Under the pieces are notes generated by a model. It did no database searches and was not told the origin of the DNA. It saw nothing but the letters and a program-made list of their open reading frames with translations. 13,208 bases of DNA from NCBI GenBank assembly GCA_964418425.1, contig CAYQLT010000067.1, positions 1 to 13,208 on the forward strand, read 5' to 3'. A program made the translations under genes and the position numbers. This DNA comes from CAYQLT01 sp964418425. Its GTDB lineage: Bacteria; Bacillota; Limnochordia; Limnochordales; Geochordaceae. Below, in pieces: positions 6,994 to 13,022 of this stretch; positions within the stretch are counted from its first letter, which is position 1; the number at the start of each line of letters is the position of its first letter.

Positions 6994-7115
6994 GGGCGCG
7001 CAACCCGGTGGTGCCTGGTCGTTTGGGCCCGTAAGCCGTGGGCACCACGGCCATGCAGGCCCGTAACCTGTTGGCGTTAGGCCCGAGTAGGCCCGCAACC
7101 TATTGGCGCCAGGGT
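6994..7115. repeat. Four degenerate tandem repeats, period 31-32 bp
   Basis: The core GYAACC (with GTAAGCC in unit 2) starts at 7000, 7031, 7063 and 7095, giving spacings of 31, 32 and 32. Most units are preceded by GGCCC or a variant and followed by a GGYRCCA-like or GGCGYYA block. Units 3 and 4 read GTAACCTGTTGGCGTTAG and GCAACCTATTGGCGCCAG. Unit 2 also contains a 6-bp hairpin (GCCGTG 7035-7040 with CACGGC 7046-7051). The copies differ too much from each other for a CRISPR array. The block sits just upstream of the helicase gene. Confidence 0.6.
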
Positions 7116-7135
7116 ACTATGGGATTGTCGCACCT

Positions 7136-7160
7136 ACCGCGACGGGGTCAGGGTCGCGGT
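7136..7160 (-). terminator. Stem-loop after the M50 protease gene, possible terminator
   Basis: ACCGCGAC (7136-7143) and GTCGCGGT (7153-7160) form a perfect 8-bp stem around a 9-base loop. It lies about 40 bases past the stop codon of the protease gene. No T-run follows on the - strand, so it may be a GC-rich terminator of the non-canonical type, an RNA 3'-end stabiliser, or a Rho-assisted site. Confidence 0.4.
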
Positions 7161-7198
7161 TGAGCGATCTTTGGCGGGCGTCCAGCCTGGCGCCCGGC

Positions 7199-8323
7199 TT
7201 ACGGCCTTGCAAGCCCTTCGGTTTCCCGCCACCAGAACCTCCGGGTGTCCTCCAGCGCGCTTTGTACCATCATGATCTCGGCAAGATGGTCCCGCGTCAG
7301 CATGCCGGCAAGCTTGCCGTCCGCGTCCACCACCGGCACGGCCGTGTGGCGCCCCTGTCGCATGGCCGGCAACACGCGGCTGAGCATCTCCGAGCGGCGC
7401 ACCACGGGCACCTCGCTTTGCATCGCCTCTCCCACGGTCGCCTGAGGTCCCCATTGCGTGAGGGCGCGAATCATGTCCTCCCGGCACAGCATGCCCACCG
7501 GCCGCCGCTGCCCGTCCACCACCGGAAACTCCCGTTGCAGTCCTCGCACCACAAGCTCCACCGCCTGGGCGAGCGGCGTGTCCCGGTGAAGCGACCGGAA
7601 GTCCGTCACCATCACGCTGGCCACCGGCGTGCATTGGGCGAAGTCTCGCAGCTGGGCCATAGAGAGTTCGGCGGTCGCCCCCATGTAGACGAACATGGCG
7701 ATGAAGATCAGCAGGGGGTTCACGAGAAAACCGACGAGCACGAACAAAAACGCGAACGCCTGCCCGACGGAGGCCGCGATATGGGTGGCCTGCGTGAAGT
7801 CCATCCGGGCCGCCAGGGCGGCCCGCAGCACCCGACCGCCGTCCATGGGAAAGGCCGGGATCAGGTTGAACAGCACAAGCCCGACGTTGACCCACAAAAG
7901 CCTCGCCGCCAGGCTGCCCCCGAACAGGCCGGCGCCGGCCGCAGCGCCCGGCCGGCCCGTGGCCGCAAGCCACGCGTAAAGGGCCACCGCAATACCCACG
8001 TTGACCAACGGGCCGGCCAGGGCCACGAGGAGCTCCTCCCGGGGCTTGTCGGGCAGCCGCTCCAGGCGGGCCAGTCCCCCGATGGGTAGAAGCGTGATGT
8101 CCGGTGTCCGGATCCCGAAGCGGCGGGCCGTCAGCGCATGCCCGAACTCGTGGAGGAGCACCGAACCGAAGACGAGGGCTATGAACACCAACCCCCGCAC
8201 CGCTGCTGCCCCGCCGCCTACCAGGTAGTGCCCGATGCCGATCCATGCCAGCAGCAACAAAAAAGTGAGGTGCATCCGGACGCGGATGCCGGCCACCCTG
8301 CCCAGCTCGACCGACCAGCGCAT
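7199..8323 (-). CDS. Site-2 protease (M50 zinc metalloprotease) with CBS domains
   Basis: A 374-residue intramembrane metalloprotease of the SpoIVFB/Rip3 type. The zinc-binding HEFGH is at 58-62 in a membrane helix, and the third ligand lies in NLIPAFPMDGG (153-163, aspartate D161), so the active site is complete. Several hydrophobic segments occur between 18 and 235. The C-terminal part from about 240 to 360 holds two CBS motifs (VASVMVTDFRSL, then VGEAMQSEVPVV, then LAGMLTRDHLAEIM), which usually bind adenine nucleotides and gate activity. The start ATG 8323 (MRWSVELG) has AGGAGAGGGG about 8 bases upstream and gives the usual N-terminus of this family; a longer frame to 8419 lacks that. The gene is divergent from the arsenic cluster. 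No substrate such as an anti-sigma factor or pro-sigma factor is nearby. Confidence 0.93.
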   Translation of the reverse strand: MRWSVELGRVAGIRVRMHLTFLLLLAWIGIGHYLVGGGAAAVRGLVFIALVFGSVLLHEFGHALTARRFGIRTPDITLLPIGGLARLERLPDKPREELLVALAGPLVNVGIAVALYAWLAATGRPGAAAGAGLFGGSLAARLLWVNVGLVLFNLIPAFPMDGGRVLRAALAARMDFTQATHIAASVGQAFAFLFVLVGFLVNPLLIFIAMFVYMGATAELSMAQLRDFAQCTPVASVMVTDFRSLHRDTPLAQAVELVVRGLQREFPVVDGQRRPVGMLCREDMIRALTQWGPQATVGEAMQSEVPVVRRSEMLSRVLPAMRQGRHTAVPVVDADGKLAGMLTRDHLAEIMMVQSALEDTRRFWWRETEGLARP

Positions 8324-8347
8324 CGTGCCTGCCCCTCTCCTGAAACG

Positions 8348-8356
8348 TCCATAGCA
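8348..8356 (-). promoter_or_regulatory. Weak extended -10 for the M50 protease gene
   Basis: On the - strand this reads TGCTATGGA, that is TGn followed by TATGGA. It would place the start of transcription near 8341, directly before the ribosome binding site at 8331-8340. No -35 element is evident, so this is a weak call. Confidence 0.22.
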
Positions 8357-8442
8357 TGACCCACCTCGCCGTGGCCATCTCACCCCGCCCCAAGGACCTG
8401 CAGGCGAGACGGCGGGCACCGGTCAGAGGCCGGGGCGGCTAT

Positions 8443-8458
8443 ATTGACATTCGTCGAT
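8443..8458 (+). promoter_or_regulatory. ArsR-type operator overlapping the arsR promoter
   Basis: ATTGACATTCGTCGAT has the imperfect dyad ATTGA-N6-TCGAT typical of ArsR/SmtB operators. The same motif, differing at two positions, precedes the arsM gene at 9084-9099. TTGACA (8444-8449) inside it serves as a perfect -35 box, followed after 17 bases by TAGGCT (8467-8472) as a weak -10. A repressor bound here would exclude RNA polymerase. It also lies in the intergenic space shared with the divergent protease gene. Confidence 0.7.
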
Positions 8459-8472
8459 GCACAGCCTAGGCT

Positions 8473-8699
8473 GGTGGCAGTCCCGCCTGAACCGGGGGCG
8501 CCGCACGGGGCGCCTCGGCGGGTGGCGGACCGGCTTCCCGAAGCGGGAGGCGCTAAGGATGGCGAGAAGGGTGTCCGTATCGACTCCGGCCTGTGCCCAC
8601 GGGCTGCGGAAGGGGGGGTTGCGGCCCCGGCACGGAAAGCCGGAAAGACTGCAGGCTGAGCGGTCTGCCGGCCAAGGTGCGCCCGGCGGCGGGGTTGTC
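8473..8699 (+). other. Long structured leader upstream of arsR
   Basis: If transcription starts near 8479, the arsR message has an untranslated leader of over 220 bases. It contains a perfect stem with one G-T pair (GCTTCCCG 8533-8540, loop AAG, CGGGAGGC 8544-8551) and a smaller one (CCGGC and GCCGG near 8631-8647). I do not recognise a known riboswitch. The frame in phase with ArsR is open through this stretch, but its sequence is arginine- and glycine-rich and unlike any ArsR N-terminus. Confidence 0.4.
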
Positions 8700-9035
8700 T
8701 TGGACGGGCAGGGGCGGGGTGGCTGCTGCACGCAGGTCATGGCCCCGAACGTGACTTCCTCCGAAACGGCGCAGTGGGCGGGCATCTTCCGGGCGCTGGC
8801 CGATCCGACCCGGCTGGGCATTCTCGCCCTGCTGGCAGCGCAGCGCCGGCCGCTCTGCGTGTGCGACATCGTGGCTCGATTCCCCTTGGAGCAGCCGACC
8901 ATCTCCCACCATCTTAAGGTGCTACGCCAGGCCGGCCTGGCGGAGGCCGAGCGCCGGGGCCTGTGGGTCTACTATCGACCGTCACGCGAGGGCCTGATGG
9001 AGGCGTGGCGGGCCATCGGCCGGCTGATACCGTAA
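8700..9035 (+). CDS. arsR: ArsR/SmtB family arsenite-responsive repressor
   Basis: A winged-helix metalloregulator that represses arsenic genes until it binds As(III). The core is classical: IFRALADPTRLGILALLAA, then LCVCDIVARF, then the recognition helix QPTISHHLKVLRQAGL, then the wing LVxYR-like GLWVYYRPS. The cysteines of CVC are C53 and C55 counting from TTG 8700. That start also includes an N-terminal C9-C10 pair. Together with C55 this resembles the Cys15-Cys16-Cys55 site of Corynebacterium glutamicum ArsR. An ATG at 8739 would give a 98-residue protein without the CC pair, so I prefer the TTG, although its ribosome binding site (GGCGGGG) is weak. The function is clear; the exact start is not. 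It is followed by arsM after 110 bases with its own operator copy. Confidence 0.9.
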   Translation: MDGQGRGGCCTQVMAPNVTSSETAQWAGIFRALADPTRLGILALLAAQRRPLCVCDIVARFPLEQPTISHHLKVLRQAGLAEAERRGLWVYYRPSREGLMEAWRAIGRLIP

Positions 9036-9083
9036 GCCTTGCGCAGTCGGTGGGCGCAGGCCCGACGAAAAGCCGAGGGGCAC

Positions 9084-9099
9084 ATTGACATACATCGAT
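9084..9099 (+). promoter_or_regulatory. Second ArsR-type operator, upstream of arsM fusion
   Basis: ATTGACATACATCGAT matches the operator at 8443-8458 at 14 of 16 positions. TTGACA (9085-9090) could again act as the -35 box, but I see no good -10 at 16-18 bases. It lies 47 bases before the start of the methyltransferase gene, in the gap after arsR, and indicates separate ArsR control of the fusion gene. Confidence 0.68.
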
Positions 9100-9145
9100 T
9101 TGTCTCACTGGCTGGATAGGTTGCCGCCGGAAGGAGCGTTGCGGG

Positions 9146-10552
9146 ATGGTCTCCCCGAAGGACGAGGCTCGGATGCATTTGGAGGATGCGGAGGCGGGTG
9201 ACGCCATCGTCGACGCGGTGCGCCGGAGATACGCCGACGTGGCCCGGCGGGCCATGGAGCATCCGCGGCGGGCGGTGCGGCCAGGGGATTGTTGCTCCGG
9301 CGGTTACACGGCCCGGGAACTGGCGTTGCTTCCCGAAGAGGCGGTGGCCGCCTCGGCGGGCTGCGGAAACCCGGTCGCCCTCGCCCGGCTTCATCCGGGT
9401 GAGGCCGTCCTGGACCTGGGTTCGGGCGGCGGGATCGACGTCCTTTTATCCGCCCGGCGGGTGGGGCCCGGAGGGTTCGTCTGGGGCCTGGACATGACCG
9501 ATGAGATGCTGGCGCTGGCGGAGCAAAACCGCAAGAAGAGCGGGCTGGACAACGTGGCGTTTCTCAAGGGGCGTATCGAGGACGTCCCGCTTGCCGACGG
9601 CTCCGTGGACGTGGTCATCTCCAACTGCGTGATCAACCTTTCCGTGGACAAGGCGGCCGTGCTGCGGGAAGCCGCCCGGGTACTGCGGCCAGGAGGGCGG
9701 TTTGCCGTCTATGACATCGTTGCCACGGGACCCCTGCCGGGATGGGGACGGCGGATGCTCAGGGCGTGGTCCGCGTGCGTCGCAGGAGCGCTGGAGACCG
9801 AGACCTACCGTCGCCTGCTGCACGAGGCCGGACTGACGGACGTCGAGGTGCAGTTGGGATCGCCGGTCTCCTGGGGGGACGGGTGCGAGGACGGCCCCGG
9901 GGCTTTGGGTCGCCCGCCGCAGCCGGGCGGCGGCGGTGAACCGGGCTGCTGCGAGGGCCTGCAGGAGGCTTTTCCCGTCCGCAGCGCCTTCATCCGGGCT
10001 CGCAAGCCCGGCGTGCCTTCGTGGGAGCCGGACGTGTTGACGGTGGAGCCGGCGACCCCGGCCGACCTTCCGGCCATCGAGGCCCTGCTGGAGGCGAACG
10101 GCCTGGCAGCCGACGGCGTGGCCGAAGGCGCGGAGCTGTTCCTGGTGGCGCGCAGGCGGTTGCCCGGCCCAAGCGCGGGCAGCGCCGGGGAGACGGCTTC
10201 GGTGCGGACGCTGGTCGGGTGTGTCGGGGTGGAGCCGTACGGCCGCCAGGCGCTGCTGCGCTCGCTGGCCGTGACCCCACCCCTTCACGGGGCCGGCATA
10301 GGGAGCCGGCTGGTGCGGGCCGCGCTGGACCGCGCGAGGGCGGGTGGGGCGACCGAGGTGTTCCTCCTGACGACCACCGCCGAGGGGTACTTCCGGCGCT
10401 TTGGCTTCGAACGGGTCGAACGCCAGGCCGTGGGCGGCCCCGTCACCCGCTCCCCGCAGTTCGCCGGCGCCTGCCCGGAGACGGCGGCGGTCATGCGGGT
10501 GGGCTTCGCCTCACCGGGCGGTCAGGCCGGGGCCCTCGCAAGGCGGTTATAA
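9146..10552 (+). CDS. arsM: ArsM arsenite methyltransferase fused to ArsN-like GNAT acetyltransferase
   Basis: A 468-residue two-domain protein. Residues 1-288 form a complete As(III) S-adenosylmethionine methyltransferase. SAM motif I is LDLGSGGGIDVLLSA (89-103), and the conserved cysteines are C49/C50 (DCCSGGY), C73 (AGCGNP), C161 (SNCVINL) and C211, with a late CC pair at 268-269. A short linker (about 289-297) leads to a GNAT domain (298-455) with LRSLAVTPPLHGAGIGSRLV as the acetyl-CoA segment and FLLTTTAEGYFRRFGFERV. This pattern I associate with ArsN2-type acetyltransferases of arsenic operons; relatives (ArsN1) acetylate the antibiotic arsinothricin. The frame is continuous, with no stop between domains. 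ATG 9146 has AAGGAG 9 bases upstream. The substrate of the acetyltransferase half is inference. Confidence 0.9.
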   Translation: MVSPKDEARMHLEDAEAGDAIVDAVRRRYADVARRAMEHPRRAVRPGDCCSGGYTARELALLPEEAVAASAGCGNPVALARLHPGEAVLDLGSGGGIDVLLSARRVGPGGFVWGLDMTDEMLALAEQNRKKSGLDNVAFLKGRIEDVPLADGSVDVVISNCVINLSVDKAAVLREAARVLRPGGRFAVYDIVATGPLPGWGRRMLRAWSACVAGALETETYRRLLHEAGLTDVEVQLGSPVSWGDGCEDGPGALGRPPQPGGGGEPGCCEGLQEAFPVRSAFIRARKPGVPSWEPDVLTVEPATPADLPAIEALLEANGLAADGVAEGAELFLVARRRLPGPSAGSAGETASVRTLVGCVGVEPYGRQALLRSLAVTPPLHGAGIGSRLVRAALDRARAGGATEVFLLTTTAEGYFRRFGFERVERQAVGGPVTRSPQFAGACPETAAVMRVGFASPGGQAGALARRL

Positions 10553-10553
10553 T
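10548..10553 (+). promoter_or_regulatory. Candidate -10 element for the mocR-azlCD operon
   Basis: A perfect TATAAT overlaps the TAA stop of the arsM fusion gene, in otherwise GC-rich sequence. No recognisable -35 lies 16-18 bases upstream, so activation by a regulator would be needed, which is common for MocR-controlled promoters. Transcription would start near 10560 and leave a leader of about 160 bases before the MocR start. Confidence 0.35.
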
Positions 10554-10599
10554 GGGGCGGGTGACCGCCCGTGCCCCGCCGTGAATTCTGCTGAGCATT

Positions 10600-10628
10600 G
10601 GGGTACCGTCCCGGAGCACCGGGGCACC
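10600..10628 (+). promoter_or_regulatory. Direct repeats, possible MocR binding site
   Basis: GGGGTACC (10600-10607) and GGGGCACC (10621-10628) form a direct repeat with a 21-bp offset, two helical turns. GGAGCACC (10613-10620) lies between them. MocR/PdxR-type regulators usually bind direct repeats near their own promoter. The assignment is inference from position and spacing. Confidence 0.3.
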
Positions 10629-10718
10629 ACCCTTCATGACGTCCCCCCTTTTCGCCCGCAGACGGCGCCTGCGCCAACCGCGAGGCCCGGACCGTCCCGC
10701 AGGAGGGGTAGGGCTTGG

Positions 10719-12242
10719 ATGGAGACCCGACTTCACCTTCTCAAGCCGTTTGCGCCTAAGCCCGGGCGGGGGCCGGTGTACCACCAGCTGGCCGGGTTTA
10801 TCGAGGCCCTCATCCGAGTCGGCCTCTACCCTCCGGGCACTCGTCTCCCGGCCGAACGGGAGGCGGCCGGCGCGCTGGGCGTCAGCCGAACCACCGTGGC
10901 GGCGGCCTATGCTCGCCTTTGCGAACTCGGACTCGCCGCGGCCCGGCCGGGCTCCGGAACCTTCGTGGCGCCCCGGGATGCCCTGGCCCGCGGCGGGGCT
11001 GCGGCGGCCTCTCCGCCGGATCTGCCGGCGCCGTGGGCCGAGCCTCCACCGGTCACACTGGGGAACCTGCTGGACATCGCCTGCGACGGGAGCGTCATCT
11101 CGTTCGCGGCCGGAACGCCGGCACCGGACTCGATGCCCGACGGCTTCGCCGACCTGGTCGCCCGGGTGGTCTCGGGCTGGTTGTCAAACGGCCGGCTTGT
11201 GGCTCACACGCCGCCCGAAGGCATGGAGGACCTGCGGGCCGCCGTGGCCGGCTGGATCGGAGGATCTCAAGCGGCGGCCGAGGAGATCCTCATCACCTCG
11301 GGGTCGCAGCAGGCCCTGGATCTCGTTGCCCGGTTGTTCGTGCGCCCGGGCGACGCGGTGCTGGTGGAACGGCCCACCTACGTGGGGGCGGTTCAGCTCT
11401 TCAAGGCCGTCGGCGCTCACGTGGTGGAGGCGCACCTGGGTTCGCAGGGCGGCGGGCGGCTGGTGGCCCGCTTGCGGGAACTCTCTCCCCGGCTGATTTA
11501 CGTGGTTCCCAGCTTTCGCAATCCCACCGGGCAGCTGATGGGCGCCCGCGAACGGGAGGAGGTTCTGGAGTTGGCCCGGGCGCTAAAGGTGCCGGTGGTG
11601 GAAGACGAGGCGTACCGTGAACTTTGGTTCGATGAACCTCCGCCTGCGCCGCTTTGGAGCCTGGTGGGTCCCGGCCACGAGCCGCCGGTCATCGCCGTGG
11701 GAACCGTCAGCAAAGTGCTCAGCCCGGCCCTGCGCCTGGGATGGGTGCGGGCGAACCCCGAGCTCGTCGCGCACCTCGCCCGCATCAAGCAGGTCTCCGA
11801 CCTCCACACGAGCACCTTGTCACAGGCTGTGGTTCTCGAGTGCTTGCAATCGGGCCTGCTGGCAGGCCACGTGGAGAAGCTTCGGGTGCTCTACCGGGCC
11901 CGGCGGGATGCGGCGGCCGCGGCGCTGGCCGACTGCCTGCCGCAGGCCCGGTTTGAGCTGCCGAAGGGCGGGTTTTATCTGTGGTGCGCGCTGGACGGGG
12001 TCGATACCATCTCGCTGCTGGCGGCCGCGCTGCGCCACGGCACGGCTTTCGTTCCCGGGCCGTCGTTTTATGCGGCCGGCGACGGCCGCGAGTGGCTGCG
12101 GCTGTCGTACGCCTCCCCGCCATATGCGGCGATCCGGGAGGGCATCCGGAGACTGGCCGCGGCGGTAGCCGAGCAGCGGCCCGTACCGGGTCTGGAAAGT
12201 CAGGCCGCTTTGGCTCTTTTCCCGACCGCCCGGCTCCGGTAG
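10719..12242 (+). CDS. MocR-type PLP-dependent transcriptional regulator (GntR + aminotransferase fold)
   Basis: A 507-residue regulator with an N-terminal GntR winged helix (about 5-85: VYHQLAGFIEALI, LPAEREAAGALGVSRTTV, LAAARPGSGTFV) and a fold-type I aminotransferase domain (about 115-490). In the latter, NPTG (268-271), D296 and Y299 (EDEAYRELWF), the PLP lysine K332 (GTVSKVLSPALRLGW) and the C-terminal LRLSYA arginine are all present, so PLP should bind. MocR proteins normally sense an amine, amino acid or PLP rather than act as enzymes. The ATG at 10719 is preceded by AGGAGGGGTAGGG. A much longer in-frame extension to 10401 overlaps arsM and is not protein-like. It is 12 bases ahead of azlC and probably controls that operon. 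A true aminotransferase activity cannot be excluded from sequence. Confidence 0.9.
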   Translation: METRLHLLKPFAPKPGRGPVYHQLAGFIEALIRVGLYPPGTRLPAEREAAGALGVSRTTVAAAYARLCELGLAAARPGSGTFVAPRDALARGGAAAASPPDLPAPWAEPPPVTLGNLLDIACDGSVISFAAGTPAPDSMPDGFADLVARVVSGWLSNGRLVAHTPPEGMEDLRAAVAGWIGGSQAAAEEILITSGSQQALDLVARLFVRPGDAVLVERPTYVGAVQLFKAVGAHVVEAHLGSQGGGRLVARLRELSPRLIYVVPSFRNPTGQLMGAREREEVLELARALKVPVVEDEAYRELWFDEPPPAPLWSLVGPGHEPPVIAVGTVSKVLSPALRLGWVRANPELVAHLARIKQVSDLHTSTLSQAVVLECLQSGLLAGHVEKLRVLYRARRDAAAAALADCLPQARFELPKGGFYLWCALDGVDTISLLAAALRHGTAFVPGPSFYAAGDGREWLRLSYASPPYAAIREGIRRLAAAVAEQRPVPGLESQAALALFPTARLR

Positions 12243-12254
12243 GCTCGCCGTGGT

Positions 12255-13022
12255 ATGCGTGCGCTCAGCCATGAGGCCAAGGTTCCCTCGGCGCCGCCGG
12301 GCAACCGCCGGCGGCAGCTTGCGCCGCCGCCTCTGGAAGGTTTTGCACAGGGCCTGAAGGACAGCGTAGCGGCTGCCGCTGGCATCGCAGCGTACGGTCT
12401 TTTCTTCGGTGTGCTGGCGGCAAGGGCCGGACTGACGGGCCTGGACGTGCTGGTGATGTCGGCCCTGGTGTTCTCCGGATCGGCCCAGTTCGCGGGATTG
12501 CCCATGCTGTCCGGCGGAGCGGGGCCGGGCGAGCTGTTCGCCGCCACGTGGATGCTGAGCCTGCGCCACCTGGTCATGGGGATTTCCCTGGCTCCGCGGA
12601 TGGTGGGCCAGCCCCTGGCGAGGCGGCTGGTTCTGGCGTTTGGCCTCAACGACGAATCTTACGCCCTCACGACGGCGCGCATGGCGCGGTCGGGGTTCGC
12701 TCCGGGCTACATGCTCGCCGCCGGCATGGCGACGCTTGCCTCGTGGGTGGGAAGCACCGTGGCCGGGACGGTGCTCGCGGGGGCGCAGGCCCTGAGCAGC
12801 GCTGCGGCCGACTCAGCGCGCTGGGGGCTGGACTTCGCATTCCCGGCGGTCTTCATCGCCCTCCTCGTTCCCCAACTTCGGGGGCGAGCCGCGGCCGCGG
12901 CCCTGGTTGGAGCGCTGGTGGCAAGCGCGGCGGCTGCCCCGTTCGTCGATACGGGCGGCAGGGTGCTGGCGGGTGCGCTGGGAGCGGCGGTGGGGGGAGC
13001 GTGCTCGGAGCGTGCACGTTGA
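12255..13022 (+). CDS. azlC: AzlC family branched-chain amino acid exporter, large subunit
   Basis: A 255-residue integral membrane protein, the large subunit of the AzlCD exporter that moves branched-chain amino acids or analogues out of the cell. Family hallmarks are GLKDSVAAAAGIAAYGLFFG near the N-terminus, SALVFSGSAQFAGLPML in the second segment, and RHLVMGISLAPRM and FGLNDESYALTT in the middle. About six or seven hydrophobic segments follow a soluble, proline-rich N-terminus of about 30 residues. Its ATG lies 12 bases after the MocR stop with only a weak ribosome binding site, so it is probably translated by coupling. The last codons overlap the next gene. Codon use is like its neighbours. 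Confidence 0.92.
   Translation: MRALSHEAKVPSAPPGNRRRQLAPPPLEGFAQGLKDSVAAAAGIAAYGLFFGVLAARAGLTGLDVLVMSALVFSGSAQFAGLPMLSGGAGPGELFAATWMLSLRHLVMGISLAPRMVGQPLARRLVLAFGLNDESYALTTARMARSGFAPGYMLAAGMATLASWVGSTVAGTVLAGAQALSSAAADSARWGLDFAFPAVFIALLVPQLRGRAAAAALVGALVASAAAAPFVDTGGRVLAGALGAAVGGACSERAR

Larger units (their letters stand above)
6957..7198. other. Intergenic region with repeats and a stem-loop
   Basis: These 242 bases lie between the protease stop and the helicase start, so they form the 3' flank of one gene and the 5' flank of the next. They contain the 31-32 bp tandem repeats (6994-7115) and a strong stem-loop (7136-7160). I see no gene and no clear -35/-10 pair for the helicase. Confidence 0.7.

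Noticed and set aside
6994..7115. Repeats at 31-32 bp spacing as a CRISPR array
   Set aside because: The units are too divergent, the conserved part is only about 6-18 bases with no constant repeat and unique spacer, and no cas gene is present.
7103..8089. A 328-codon open frame on the + strand opposite the M50 protease
   Set aside because: The composition is histidine-, glutamine- and arginine-rich, mirroring the protease codons. The protease on the other strand has complete catalytic motifs.
8473..8699. arsR leader as a cobalamin or other known riboswitch
   Set aside because: Phrases such as GGCAGTCCCGCCTG hint at a B12 box, but the order and the rest of the conserved core are absent.
9048..9062. 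15-base match CGGTGGGCGCAGGCC shared with 2301-2315
   Set aside because: A short, GC-only match in a GC-rich window with no structural context at either place; likely chance.
10401..10718. Long N-terminal extension of the MocR frame into arsM
   Set aside because: The added 106 residues overlap the GNAT-coding sequence, are proline- and arginine-rich, and precede a good ribosome binding site and a standard GntR start at 10719.
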